A stretch of 50,985 bases of DNA from the IMG/VR virus record IMGVR_UViG_3300018481_000028, positions 1-50,985 of that record, one strand, 5' to 3'. Positions 8,421 to 15,270 of the stretch are shown here, piece after piece (positions within the stretch are counted from its first letter, which is position 1; each line of letters opens with the position of its first letter). The notes beneath the pieces were generated by a model, which saw nothing but the letters and a program-made list of their open reading frames with translations, had not been told where the DNA came from and made no database searches. The stretch is from a virus. Made by a program: the position numbers and the translations under genes.

Positions 8421-8716
8421 TCCTCCGGTTGATCAGGCAATCCCCAGATGTCAGCACGGTACTGACGAATCAACATCACCATTCGTGGACCCATATCAGA
8501 ATCTTCAGGTGCTACTTCCCTTGCCCAGGCAATAAGAGCAGCATCATAGACAGCATTCATCGATGCTTCGACCATTTTCTGAGCTACATCACGAGCTTCC
8601 GCAGGTGTAAACTGAAATTGTGACTCGAGTTCCCCTTTATCATTGATCTGACGACACTGAACATAGGGCAAACCATCCTTTTGTGAAACAATTCCTTGCA
8701 TTTCAAGACGTGCCAT
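8405..8716 (-). CDS. Hypothetical phage protein, 103 aa
   Basis: Starts ARLEMQGIVSQKDGLPYVQC, with the FTPAEARDVAQKMVEASMNA helix in the middle. Start chosen at the ATG preceded by GAGGAG; an upstream in-frame ATG lacks a ribosome site. The pattern of an N-terminal strand pair plus amphipathic helices recurs in phage proteins of unknown role. Function unknown. Confidence 0.65.
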   Translation of the reverse strand: MARLEMQGIVSQKDGLPYVQCRQINDKGELESQFQFTPAEARDVAQKMVEASMNAVYDAALIAWAREVAPEDSDMGPRMVMLIRQYRADIWGLPDQPEDWRLS

Positions 8717-8906
8717 TATAATTCTCCTCAATTTTCTAAGGGCCTTGGGCAAGGGCGGAGCCTTGGGGACAGATTTCGGTAGATTTTTCCTTGTAGGGTC
8801 CTCTGGCCAAAAACCCGGCCAAAACGCTTTGTAAAAAAGTTTCTATAAAACCCATCTTAATATCTAATACCCTTTTACTTATTGGGGTCGCGCGTAGGGA
8901 AAGGTT
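8717..8906. other. Intergenic region with hairpins
   Basis: No gene seen. On the minus strand there is a GGCC...GGCC hairpin around a T-rich loop (about 8812-8828) and a C/G-rich imperfect repeat of CCAAGG near 8750-8775. It separates the helicase gene from the next transcript and may contain a terminator and a promoter, but no TATAAT box of the repeated family is present. Confidence 0.4.
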
Positions 8907-10142
8907 TTAAGGGTAGATTTGGGCGGGCAGAATATCCTCCTTTTGGCTTGTCTTAGCCGTTTTATTTGCCAAGATTTTTTCTGGGTTTTCTGAATATCTA
9001 GACACATTGAAGTTTTTCTTAGATATTAGCGCCCTCCAAATTGCCGTGTCTATACCCGCTTTGGAGCGCAGTGTATAATAGAAAAGATTCAAAAATGGGC
9101 TATTTAGCCTATCAATTCGTCCGTGCGCTTGCTCCCAATTCTTATAACTATACGTCAGTGAGTGAAATAGGGTTGTATCCGTCTCGACACAGTTCCAACC
9201 CTCTGATCCAGCTACGTATTGGACCAAATATAGCCATGAATCGCCCGTAGGAATCGGCTCATGACGCCAGCCATTCCATTCTGACACCTGTGTAAGGCTC
9301 TGTAAGCGTTTGAGAGCGTCCAATTCATAGTTGAAGTTGTAGAATATCAACATCTTAGGATGCTTCTCTAGGAGGCTCTCAATCGCTTTGATCCGGCTCG
9401 GATCTGAATTCACTATTCGTCTCAACACCCCGAATAGCTCTGAGATGTCCTTGATCGGCCGGTTTTGGTAAATATGCCAGCGATTCTTGATTACCGACTG
9501 GACTAATTCCTCATTATGCTCGACAAATACGTTTTTACCATGCCGGACAGTCGTCTTCGGATAGGGCATCTCCACTAATATCTTATTTCTGAGACGATTT
9601 AACTTGCCTGTGCCTAGATAACGCTCCACTTTGGGGAATTTGGTGAAGGGTGTATAGACGACGTGCTCGCGTTTGAACTCGGTACGGTTCCGATAGAAGC
9701 CATTTGCGACGAAGACGGGGATATAATCGAGCCAATTGTCCCCCGGAGTTGCGCTTAACAGAATCCACTTGTTATTCCGGGCGATCTTTAGGAACGCCTT
9801 GACCCACGCACCCGAGCCAACCAGTCGTTGTTCGTCGAAAATAAAGAAGCTATTCCTAATATCAGTATACTTGTCAATATTGTTCCAGCTATCGACAGTA
9901 AGAAGACCGTGAACAGTTGCGTTCCATTCCTTGCCAACAGTAATCCGAGCAAACTCTCCCTCCCAGTCCTTGCTGTCGCGTTTTTTCGCTGTTGTGATCA
10001 CGTAGACGTTCTTACACTGGTGCTCGAGCTCGTAATATGCCACAGCAACTCGAGACTTTCCCGAGCCTACGCCACCCCAGAGGATCTTTCCATCAGAGAG
10101 CTCGGTCAGAGCTTTGAATTGATGTGGTTGTAGTTGTGTCAT
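8907..10142 (-). CDS. Superfamily 2 (DEAD/SNF2-like) helicase
   Basis: The 411-residue protein has Walker A GGVGSGKS at 23-30, an unusual Walker B FIFDEQR at 101-106 where DEAH is usual, motif [10 protein letters not shown] at 128-134, and motifs V and VI in the C-terminal half ([15 protein letters not shown]). These define an ATP-driven DNA translocase or helicase. In phages such proteins act in replication, recombination or branch migration. Start ATG shares one base with the stop of the preceding small gene (TAATG). Confidence 0.88.
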   Translation of the reverse strand: MTQLQPHQFKALTELSDGKILWGGVGSGKSRVAVAYYELEHQCKNVYVITTAKKRDSKDWEGEFARITVGKEWNATVHGLLTVDSWNNIDKYTDIRNSFFIFDEQRLVGSGAWVKAFLKIARNNKWILLSATPGDNWLDYIPVFVANGFYRNRTEFKREHVVYTPFTKFPKVERYLGTGKLNRLRNKILVEMPYPKTTVRHGKNVFVEHNEELVQSVIKNRWHIYQNRPIKDISELFGVLRRIVNSDPSRIKAIESLLEKHPKMLIFYNFNYELDALKRLQSLTQVSEWNGWRHEPIPTGDSWLYLVQYVAGSEGWNCVETDTTLFHSLTYSYKNWEQAHGRIDRLNSPFLNLFYYTLRSKAGIDTAIWRALISKKNFNVSRYSENPEKILANKTAKTSQKEDILPAQIYP

Positions 10143-10450
10143 TAGTCGTTTTGCTCCATGGTTACAACTTGGATAGGTACAGCAGTCATGGATTGAAGTA
10201 GCTGATCAGCATTGTCGATGAAGAAATTTTTGATATTACGACTAGAATACTCGGCATTGAGAAATTCTCGACTAGTGATCGGGAAACTAATAAAAAGATC
10301 AAGCTTCTTTGCTTCTTGAGCAATCCTATAAGCTTCCACATGATTGAGACAAACAATATAAGAACATTCTCCGCGTGCCTCTGCTTCGGCACAAAGACGA
10401 ATAAGTTCCTCAGTACGACCAGTGTGTCTATCTCTTAGAATTATTTTCAT
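10142..10450 (-). CDS. Small degenerate P-loop-like protein
   Basis: The 102-residue protein starts [20 protein letters not shown], which resembles a Walker A loop lacking the usual GK, and has [12 protein letters not shown], which resembles Walker B. This suggests a small NTPase-like fold that may have lost ATP binding, or a helicase partner. It is translationally coupled to the helicase and to the upstream zinc-finger-like gene by one- and four-base overlaps. Function inferred. Confidence 0.6.
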   Translation of the reverse strand: MKIILRDRHTGRTEELIRLCAEAEARGECSYIVCLNHVEAYRIAQEAKKLDLFISFPITSREFLNAEYSSRNIKNFFIDNADQLLQSMTAVPIQVVTMEQND

Positions 10451-10653
10451 ATCTTGATTCTCGCTCTGGTTCTTGCTTTGCAGGGTTCGCAGAAAGCTGG
10501 ATGCATCGGGTCATTACTAATAATAGCCTTATTATAGCAATGCATCGACGAGCAGATAGTAGTCAAGCTGGGATTTCTCTGACATGACTCGCAGATCTCA
10601 TCCTCATTCTCGACTTCGTTGAAACAAAATCGCACTATACACATATGGTCCAT
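10447..10653 (-). CDS. Small cysteine-rich zinc-ribbon-like protein
   Basis: The 68-residue protein has CESCQ at about 21-25, a C..HC cluster near 34-39 and CEPC at about 55-58, consistent with zinc binding. Such small proteins often bind nucleic acid or a host protein. The ribosome site GAGGAG lies directly after a terminator T-tract, so expression depends on read-through or a weak promoter. Coupled to the next gene by a four-base overlap. Confidence 0.65.
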   Translation of the reverse strand: MDHMCIVRFCFNEVENEDEICESCQRNPSLTTICSSMHCYNKAIISNDPMHPAFCEPCKARTRARIKI

Positions 10654-10667
10654 TTAGATATCTCCTC

Positions 10668-10704
10668 AAAAAAAAGAAGAATCCATGTTCTGGACTCTTC
10701 TTTG
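10668..10704 (-). terminator. Rho-independent terminator
   Basis: On the minus strand the arms AAGAAGAGTCC and GGATTCTTCTT close a short loop and are followed by eight T. It follows the 68-residue gene at 10710-10916. Confidence 0.85.
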
Positions 10705-10709
10705 AATTG

Positions 10710-10916
10710 CTATTTCTGGTCGAACATTTCGTCGATAATTCTGAACAACTCGACACGACCGCGCTTTGCATCCAAATCGGCCTGCATCTCGTCTAGCTTT
10801 GCTTGAAAGCTCGGGGTTATACAAATTTCCCGGGCGCTATCAAGCAATGCTTGAGTCTGATCCATCTCGGCGGTTGCGGCAGCCATCATGTCTTTGATAG
10901 TTAGAACTTTCTCCAC
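10710..10916 (-). CDS. Hypothetical protein, 68 aa, single-gene cassette
   Basis: Mostly helical protein (TIKDMMAAATAEMDQTQALL, then a charged coiled-coil-like helix). GTG start chosen because AAGGGGAG lies five bases upstream, and because a promoter box lies just beyond, ruling out longer starts. The gene has its own promoter at 10941 and terminator at 10668, like the cassettes at 22-28 kb. Function unknown. Confidence 0.7.
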   Translation of the reverse strand: MEKVLTIKDMMAAATAEMDQTQALLDSAREICITPSFQAKLDEMQADLDAKRGRVELFRIIDEMFDQK

Positions 10917-10940
10917 AAGTTCTCCCCTTAAATAGATTTC

Positions 10941-10966
10941 ATTATAAGAGAAGTTTTTTCCGCGAA
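10941..10966 (-). promoter_or_regulatory. Repeated-family promoter (10.9 kb copy)
   Basis: Minus strand TTCGCGGAAAAAACT then TATAATGA, matching the family of boxes in the 22-28 kb region. It drives the 68-residue gene. Confidence 0.8.
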
Positions 10967-10993
10967 AGATTCGGAGGTGGTGAGGGGCTCTGG

Positions 10994-11051
10994 GGGGTCG
11001 ACCCCTACACCACCCCCTGTTCCCCTCTATCACCGCAGGTAAAGAGGGGAA
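10994..11051. repeat. Intergenic hairpin pair
   Basis: A 12-base palindrome GGGGTCGACCCC (10994-11005) and a perfect nine-base inverted repeat TTCCCCTCT/AGAGGGGAA (11020-11028 and 11043-11051) lie between two small genes. No T-tract follows on the minus strand, so it may be an RNA-stabilising structure or factor-dependent terminator. Confidence 0.6.
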
Positions 11052-11054
11052 TTC

Positions 11055-11237
11055 TTAGAACTTGGTCATAGTTACGCCACGAAGAAGAGTAATACCGTGC
11101 AACTCGTAGGACCAGCCATCGTTGATCAGCTTTCCTACTTCACGAAACATTGCATCTTCGCTGACATGAGTTTTAGATTCTCCGTCGTCTCTACGCCACT
11201 GACCGAGAATTTGCTTTTTGAAATATATGGTTCTCAT
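11055..11237 (-). CDS. Hypothetical protein, 60 aa
   Basis: Short protein with an aromatic N terminus (RTIYFKKQILGQWRRDDGE) and a C-terminal strand-rich part (WSYELHGITLLRGVTMTK). I recognise no family. It is two bases from the upstream gene and is followed by a strong hairpin. Confidence 0.6.
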   Translation of the reverse strand: MRTIYFKKQILGQWRRDDGESKTHVSEDAMFREVGKLINDGWSYELHGITLLRGVTMTKF

Positions 11238-11239
11238 AA

Positions 11240-11434
11240 CTAGTCTTCGTCGTTATTCTCCGGCTCAGCGTCCTCAGCTGCAGGTGCATCATCGTCAATC
11301 ATCGGCTCCCTCTCATGGGGAGGAACCGACGGCGCCGGGGCTGCTTCTTCATCGCCGCCTGGAGGCGTAGTATCAGGAGCAGGAATTGCAGGAGAATCCT
11401 CAACTGTCTCAGTCTGAGTCTCAACTTCATCCAT
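11240..11434 (-). CDS. Acidic low-complexity protein, 64 aa
   Basis: Almost entirely Glu, Asp, Pro and Ala (EDSPAIPAPDTTPPGG, then AEDAEPENNDED), so probably disordered. ATG start chosen because GGAAGGGGAAG precedes it. Acidic disordered phage proteins can mimic DNA, but nothing here shows that. Function unknown. Confidence 0.6.
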   Translation of the reverse strand: MDEVETQTETVEDSPAIPAPDTTPPGGDEEAAPAPSVPPHEREPMIDDDAPAAEDAEPENNDED

Positions 11435-11435
11435 C

Positions 11436-11561
11436 TCACTTCCCCTTCCGTCGCTTTGACTTGGGCAACTTGCCTTTGTTGTTGAAATGATGCTTTTTAG
11501 CCCAGTTTTCACCTTTTACACCGTATGCCCATGCCCTCTGATTGCGGCTTTTTGCAGGCAT
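11436..11561 (-). CDS. Small basic protein with GVKGxxW motif, 41 aa
   Basis: Starts PAKSRNQRAWAYGVKGENW, then KKHHFNNKGK and a Lys/Arg-rich tail. The GVKGENW segment recalls the GVKGMRW tag of two proteins in the head region. ATG start has AAGGAG five bases upstream; longer readings do not. It overlaps the upstream membrane gene by 53 bases. It is probably nucleic-acid binding because of its charge. Confidence 0.6.
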   Translation of the reverse strand: MPAKSRNQRAWAYGVKGENWAKKHHFNNKGKLPKSKRRKGK

Positions 11562-11685
11562 TTTTCTCCTTCTGCACGTGTGACGAAGTACCTGTTGCTC
11601 TACCAGTACACATACCGAGAGTGAAGATGAGTAGGACGATGGTAAGGAGAAGAGCAATCTCAAAGCGAGTAAAATACTTATTCAT
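11509..11685 (-). CDS. Small single-pass membrane protein, 58 aa
   Basis: A transmembrane helix lies at about residues 10-28 (IALLLTIVLLIFTLGM) followed by a basic, polar tail with two Cys. Start chosen at NKYFTRFE just before the helix. It could be a holin or regulator, but nothing decides this. It shares 53 bases with the next gene in another frame. Confidence 0.6.
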   Translation of the reverse strand: MNKYFTRFEIALLLTIVLLIFTLGMCTGRATGTSSHVQKEKNACKKPQSEGMGIRCKR

Positions 11686-11707
11686 TTGAGTCTCTTCTCG
11701 TTTAGGC

Positions 11708-11748
11708 AGGTAGGGGCACCGCGGAATATACACAGAGTACCCCTACCC
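11708..11748. repeat. Inverted repeat GGTAGGGG/CCCCTACC
   Basis: Perfect eight-base arms, extended by GTG/TAC, enclose an 18-base loop just upstream of the 58-residue membrane gene. No T-tract. It would form a stable RNA hairpin in the leader of that gene. Confidence 0.6.
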
Positions 11749-11811
11749 TATCTCCGAGGTCCGGGCTCGTCATACAGAACGTTTCCCCCGGAGAATTCTC
11801 AAAGTACGATT

Positions 11812-12012
11812 CTACTTCGTCTGCTTTTCGTCAGGGGTTTCTCCCCGGAGAATTCTTTCGATTCCTGCGGCATCGTTGGCGTTGAATCCGGTTTGTGCCT
11901 GGACAAGCCATGCAGCCATTGTGCCAACCGCTTTTTCGATTCGTTGTAGGCGTAGATCACTTCGAGCTTGATCATTGAAAAGTTTCTCAATCTGTTTGTC
12001 ACTGATCGGCAT
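11812..12012 (-). CDS. Hypothetical protein, 66 aa, paralogue of the next upstream gene
   Basis: Helical protein ending IERILRGETPDEKQTK. The upstream 52-residue protein ends LEKILRGEKLEETKDAD, and both have an RLQRIEKAVG- or RLEAGLRHVA-like helix, so they look like tandem duplicates. Start ATG with GGAAG upstream; overlaps the upstream gene by 14 bases. Function unknown. Confidence 0.65.
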   Translation of the reverse strand: MPISDKQIEKLFNDQARSDLRLQRIEKAVGTMAAWLVQAQTGFNANDAAGIERILRGETPDEKQTK

Positions 12013-12157
12013 CTTTTGTTTCTTCCAATTTTTCCCCGCGGAGAATTTTCTCGAGCTCTTCTTGATCTTCCTTGTAGAGAGCCTTATCTGCTACATGACG
12101 AAGACCGGCTTCAAGTCTATCCATCCGCTTGTCGATCTCGAGCTTCGGTCCTTCCAT
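11999..12157 (-). CDS. Hypothetical protein, 52 aa
   Basis: Reads MEGPKLEIDKRMDRLEAGL at the start and LEKILRGEKLEET near the end. A charged helix pair with no recognised family, and paralogous to the next gene downstream. It overlaps both neighbours (41 bases upstream, 14 downstream), as expected in this tightly packed run. Confidence 0.65.
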   Translation of the reverse strand: MEGPKLEIDKRMDRLEAGLRHVADKALYKEDQEELEKILRGEKLEETKDADQ

Positions 12158-12350
12158 TCTGGATTACCCCCTTATCCAGCAAGTCGGCGACAACGGCAAC
12201 CATCAATAACTTATTTTTCTCGGGTACATCTTCCCATGCTACGGCTGATTCCTCACGAGTCGTGTATCGATATGCAGGTGCTTGTCGTTCGTACGATTCG
12301 TGAAATGCTTTGGCAATACCATGCGCTATATCGAGTTCTTCCGGCGTCAT
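12117..12350 (-). CDS. Conserved hypothetical phage protein, 77 aa
   Basis: Starts TPEELDIAHGIAKAFHESYE and contains AWEDVPEKNKLLMVAVVADL. The pattern of an N-terminal helix, a W-(E/D)-x-(L/V)-P-E segment and a hydrophobic helix recurs in phages and is usually unassigned. Start ATG follows GGCGAGG. A longer in-frame reading upstream starts only at TTG inside another gene and is rejected. Confidence 0.65.
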   Translation of the reverse strand: MTPEELDIAHGIAKAFHESYERQAPAYRYTTREESAVAWEDVPEKNKLLMVAVVADLLDKGVIQNGRTEARDRQADG

Positions 12351-12369
12351 TTTCAATATCCTCGCCAAC

Positions 12370-12565
12370 CTAGGTAACGAATTCGCAACCGAGCTGCAGC
12401 TGCGCCAAGATGCCAATATAGATGCCACCAACCACAAGTACGAGAATATCGTGTCGGCCAATAGGAAGTAGGCCACCAGATCCGTTTCCAAAGTGATCGG
12501 CGTTTTCCTGAAGGAACCAGAAGAAGCCGATTCAACTCTTTGATTTCTTCTTCCTCATCAGTCAT
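12370..12565 (-). CDS. Membrane protein needing a frame change (possible +1 shift or non-AUG start)
   Basis: The ATG at 12565 overlaps the upstream stop by ATGA and encodes MTDEEEEIKEL. In that frame the product turns into an unnatural Trp/Tyr/Arg-rich sequence. The +1 frame from about 12531 gives GFFWFLQENADHFGNGSGG and then a convincing transmembrane helix (DILVLVVGGIYIGILAQL), ending at 12370 just before the next gene's ribosome site. That frame has no ATG, GTG or TTG before the membrane segment. The coding unit therefore seems to be MTDEEEEIKE joined to the second frame by +1 frameshifting, an assembly error or a mutation. It sits beside an RlpA-like gene and could be holin-like. Confidence 0.45.
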
Positions 12566-12711
12566 AGGCTTAACATCACTTTCGCGAAAGCAGCAATAAC
12601 GACGGCTTGAATACCGATCAAGAATAAGACCAGTGAAAGCCTGACTGCAAACCAAAGCCAGCGATCCTCTGGACGATAACCATCAAAGCCTAGTGTTTCT
12701 TTGAGACTCAT
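12562..12711 (-). CDS. Small membrane protein, 49 aa
   Basis: Starts SLKETLGFDGYRPEDRWLWF and then has one transmembrane helix (RLSLVLFLIGIQAVVIAAF, about residues 24-43). Overlaps both neighbours by ATGA, so translation is coupled to the RlpA-like gene. Together with the adjacent membrane frame it may form a small envelope or lysis module. Inference from position only. Confidence 0.65.
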   Translation of the reverse strand: MSLKETLGFDGYRPEDRWLWFAVRLSLVLFLIGIQAVVIAAFAKVMLSL

Positions 12712-13034
12712 GCATACCGCCAACGAATCTTCTGAACTCCAGAGAAACGTAGATGTCGAGCTACCGCTGAGGTAAGATCGAAGTCTCGTCCTGCCACAAA
12801 GGGACCTCGATCAATAACTTTTACGTACGTACACCGGCTGCGATAGCAAATAGAGAGTCGAGTTCCCAAGCGAATTGATTTGTGCGCCACTCCCCAAGTT
12901 CGTGGAGTCAGTCTTGTCCCATCAGCTGTTTGGTTCCCGTATAGACCAGGACCATACCAGCTTGCCGTAGCTTCGGTTCTTGGATGGTCTGCATTGAACA
13001 TCATGATTGCAATTGCGGTTAAGACAGCGGCCAT
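12708..13034 (-). CDS. RlpA-like double-psi barrel protein with N-terminal signal/anchor
   Basis: The 108-residue protein has a hydrophobic N terminus (AAVLTAIAIMMF) that could be a signal or anchor. An RlpA-type domain follows: ATASWYGPGLYGNQTADGTR, VAHKSIRLGTRL, VKVIDRGPFVAGRDFDLT. RlpA domains act on peptidoglycan (lytic transglycosylase-like) outside the membrane. The conserved ASWYG, G-N-x-TA-x-G and DRGPF motifs are all present. It is coupled to small membrane proteins, so it may aid host wall opening or remodelling. Confidence 0.82.
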   Translation of the reverse strand: MAAVLTAIAIMMFNADHPRTEATASWYGPGLYGNQTADGTRLTPRTWGVAHKSIRLGTRLSICYRSRCTYVKVIDRGPFVAGRDFDLTSAVARHLRFSGVQKIRWRYA

Positions 13035-13043
13035 AGAACCCCC

Positions 13044-13310
13044 CTAGGAATAAAGCTTTTCCAACAAGTCGACTCCATCAGCCATTTGCTCGGCCAACTT
13101 CTCAATCGGCTCGACTCGGTGTGTTCGCTTCGTCTGCGGTGTTCCTGGTACCCATCCATTTGCTTCGTCTACGGCAAGAGCGCTCAAACGAGTAGTGATT
13201 ACTCGCATCATCTTTTGAATATCCTCGACTTCGGCCAGTCGATTTGCTGTAATCTTCGTACCTTGCGACGGCTCTGCTTTCTGATGCTTCTCAAAATCAA
13301 AGACGGTCAT
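13044..13310 (-). CDS. Hypothetical protein, 88 aa
   Basis: Helical protein (FDFEKHQKAEPSQG, then NRLAEVEDIQKMMRVITTRL and a C-terminal helix EKLAEQMADGVDLLEKLYS). No family recognised. ATG start with AAGGAG eight bases upstream. It begins just after the structured element at 13331-13413. Confidence 0.65.
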   Translation of the reverse strand: MTVFDFEKHQKAEPSQGTKITANRLAEVEDIQKMMRVITTRLSALAVDEANGWVPGTPQTKRTHRVEPIEKLAEQMADGVDLLEKLYS

Positions 13311-13330
13311 AATTACTCCTTAATAGATTA

Positions 13331-13413
13331 GTGGGGATCGCGTAGCCGAGTGCGTTCGAGCGGCTCAACGACGACCTACCATCCCCTCTCATGTTTGCCT
13401 AACGAGTCCCCCA
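13331..13413. repeat. Structured intergenic element
   Basis: Outer arms GTGGGG (13331-13336) and CCCCAC (13408-13413) and an alternative inner stem GGGGAT/ATCCCC (13333-13338 and 13381-13386) surround an AGCCG/CGGCT stem. The element sits in the gap 13311-13461, which holds no gene. It is not a canonical tRNA on either strand. It may be an RNA leader or terminator-like structure. Confidence 0.5.
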
Positions 13414-13461
13414 CAAGTCACTGGGTTTCCGTGAACTCGTCCCGCGCCATGAGCATCTTGA

Positions 13462-13653
13462 TTAGGAGGTGAGAGCTGAGTTGACGTCGACCAGCTCAGC
13501 GACGTCAATACCCTCGGCGATCAACATCTCCCTGAGCTCGACCTTATCCTCGTGGGACAGAGCCTTGAACTCGGGGATCTCGACCTTCCTCGCGTGAGGA
13601 GGCGTCTCGAAGAAAGTCCGACACGCTCTCACAAACGAGACCGGCTCAGCCAT
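13462..13653 (-). CDS. Hypothetical phage protein, 63 aa
   Basis: Contains FFETPPHARKVEIPEFKALS and then a helical segment with EMLIAEGIDV. The pattern recurs as a small protein in replication regions of Gram-positive phages; the role is unknown. Start ATG with GGAGGTGAT spaced normally. Confidence 0.65.
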   Translation of the reverse strand: MAEPVSFVRACRTFFETPPHARKVEIPEFKALSHEDKVELREMLIAEGIDVAELVDVNSALTS

Positions 13654-13677
13654 TTTATCACCTCCTTTAAAAATAGT

Positions 13678-13911
13678 TTACTTGGCGAAATGCCAGGTGA
13701 CGCCGAGACTCTCGTTCGGATCTCCGCTCGGCTCGCGATGCGGAATATCACCTTCGTCGTTCACGGCGGCAAAACTGGACTGACCCTGATCTCCGAAGAC
13801 AATCATCTGCTCTTCCTGATAAGAGAGTCCCTCTGTCGGCTCACGAAACACCAGAGCATTGCGATTCTTGCCGTCGTTATAGACGACGCGATATACTTCA
13901 GTCTTACCCAC
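13678..13911 (-). CDS. Hypothetical protein, 77 aa
   Basis: A beta-rich N terminus (KTEVYRVVYNDGKNRNALVF) is followed by an acidic, Gly-rich tail. No family recognised. Its start shares one base with the stop of the upstream gene, so the two are coupled. Confidence 0.6.
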   Translation of the reverse strand: MGKTEVYRVVYNDGKNRNALVFREPTEGLSYQEEQMIVFGDQGQSSFAAVNDEGDIPHREPSGDPNESLGVTWHFAK

Positions 13912-14114
13912 TATGTACTCTCCTTAAATTCGAATGAACGTCCACATCCATTAGGACAGTTGAATATACCGGCCCAGGCATGACGAGTTTCAGGCAATGC
14001 AATCAGCTCTAATCCTGACGGCACTACACATTCTTCTTCACAAGGAATAACGCCGGGCCCGACTAGATTATCCCAGTCAAGAACTGGAAGTGGTCCATCT
14101 TCGTCAAAATCCAT
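13911..14114 (-). CDS. Small cysteine-containing protein, 67 aa
   Basis: Has CEEEC near residue 25 and CPNGCGRSF near residue 53, a possible zinc site, within an otherwise acidic protein. It could bind nucleic acid or a partner protein. Coupled to the next gene by a one-base overlap. No family recognised. Confidence 0.6.
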   Translation of the reverse strand: MDFDEDGPLPVLDWDNLVGPGVIPCEEECVVPSGLELIALPETRHAWAGIFNCPNGCGRSFEFKEST

Positions 14115-14126
14115 AATATGATTCCT

Positions 14127-14447
14127 CTAGGTGGTTTCCTCAACGAGATTGAAGTTCGCCTGGAACGCTTTCGTCGTATACACCTTGTAGCCACGTTCGG
14201 TGTAGAGAATCCAGTCCCCCACAAATGCCTTGGTCTGACGAGGATTCTTTGGATTATGAACTCTAACGTGAATATACTGTTTCGTAGGCTGAGCATCTAC
14301 GGACCTATCGACAGGTGACTCATCAATGTTCCCGATCTCGCCGAAACACCAGCGGGCAATATCGACGAAATTCTCTTCAGTCACCTGAACAGCATCCACG
14401 AATAGCGGCTTACGAACATACTTTGTTGTAATACTAGTTGTCTCCAT
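14127..14447 (-). CDS. Conserved phage protein, 106 aa
   Basis: Starts ETTSITTKYVRKPLFVDAVQ and contains the QTKAFVGDWILYTERGYKVY block. The YVRKP...EAVQVT and AFVGDW...GYKVYT pattern is shared by many phage proteins of unknown role. Start is the ATG next to this block. It overlaps the upstream small membrane gene by 14 bases. Confidence 0.75.
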   Translation of the reverse strand: METTSITTKYVRKPLFVDAVQVTEENFVDIARWCFGEIGNIDESPVDRSVDAQPTKQYIHVRVHNPKNPRQTKAFVGDWILYTERGYKVYTTKAFQANFNLVEETT

Positions 14448-14556
14448 AGTTCCTATCGGTTTCGTTTCGATTGCGGACAATACCAAGGCCATATCCGAGT
14501 AAAACGCTAATCAGAACTATAAGAGAAATCACAATAATCGTGGCGATGTTAGTCAT
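14434..14556 (-). CDS. Small membrane protein, 40 aa
   Basis: Starts TNIATIIVISLIVLISVLL: one transmembrane helix covers about residues 5-25, followed by a short polar tail (RNRNETDRNYGDN). ATG start with AGGA eight bases upstream; it overlaps the upstream gene by eight bases. Function unknown. Confidence 0.65.
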   Translation of the reverse strand: MTNIATIIVISLIVLISVLLGYGLGIVRNRNETDRNYGDN

Positions 14557-14806
14557 TTTCATTCCTGAGTACTTCTTCGACAGCCCGTCGTGCTTGCTCA
14601 AGAAGACCGAATTGAACATGCTGTCGAGCTGAGCTACAACGATAAAAGAGCTCACCAACCTCAGCATCTTCATCGAGATCAGCTGCACCATAATGCACGG
14701 CAACAATTAAGAAGACTTCATCAACTTCTATAAGCTCGTTGTCGTCATTAAGTCGGTCAAGTACTTTTTCGGCGACTTCTCTGATCTTTTCATCACCGAT
14801 AATCAC
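14549..14806 (-). CDS. Hypothetical acidic helical protein, 85 aa
   Basis: Begins IIGDEKIREVAEKVLDRLND and ends in a helix (LLEQARRAVEEVLRNEND). Mostly acidic helices. Overlaps the ssDNA-binding-like gene by four bases, so it belongs to the replication operon. No family recognised. Confidence 0.6.
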   Translation of the reverse strand: MIIGDEKIREVAEKVLDRLNDDNELIEVDEVFLIVAVHYGAADLDEDAEVGELFYRCSSARQHVQFGLLEQARRAVEEVLRNEND

Positions 14807-15270
14807 GACGGCTCAATTTGATTGTACTTCATCTCCAGAGGATCTTCCTCAATCGTCACATAAATGCTCTGAAGATATGCTTTGACGCCACTCTTCTGAT
14901 TGACCGTCCATTCATAGGGTCTGACAATGAGATCTACATTGATAATATCTACCCAGTCAAGTGTCTCAACCGTCGACTCATCCAGATTAGTCCGGCCACG
15001 CGTAGTAATAAGAACAATCCTAGGGGGGCGACCTTTAAAGTTAACTGAGATGGGGAGATATGCTTGCGGTTCGGCATCTTCATCATCCTCGCGAGGCTTC
15101 AACCATTTGATGTTCCAATGATCTTCTGCCATTGCGTTGGCGACTTTATCATCAAGAAGAACGGCGAAGTTCCGATCACCTTCTCGATTATATTGTCCTT
15201 CTCTCCCAGCAAAATTGCGGAAGATAATTCGAACACCCTCCATTAGGACCGTGTTATCCTGCTGTGGCAT
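14803..15270 (-). CDS. Probable phage ssDNA-binding protein
   Basis: The 155-residue protein contains VLMEGVRIIFRNFAGREG, NFAVLLDD, WNIKWLKPRED, NFKGRPPRIVLITTRGRTNL and VDLIVRPYEWTVN. This strand-rich, conserved pattern matches a family of phage OB-fold-like ssDNA-binding proteins next to replication genes. It should coat single-stranded DNA during replication by the adjacent fused polymerase. The C terminus lacks the classic acidic tail of host SSB. Assignment from memory of the family, moderately sure. Confidence 0.7.
   Translation of the reverse strand: MPQQDNTVLMEGVRIIFRNFAGREGQYNREGDRNFAVLLDDKVANAMAEDHWNIKWLKPREDDEDAEPQAYLPISVNFKGRPPRIVLITTRGRTNLDESTVETLDWVDIINVDLIVRPYEWTVNQKSGVKAYLQSIYVTIEEDPLEMKYNQIEPS

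Noticed and set aside
12353-12565. Frame starting MTDEEEE read straight to its stop as a 70-residue protein
   Set aside because: Its second half is unnaturally rich in Trp, Tyr and Arg, while the +1 frame gives a normal transmembrane protein ending at the next ribosome site.
13331-13413. tRNA-like fold with GTGGGG/CCCCAC outer stem
   Set aside because: No matching T-loop, anticodon arm or 3 prime end on either strand; kept only as a structured element.
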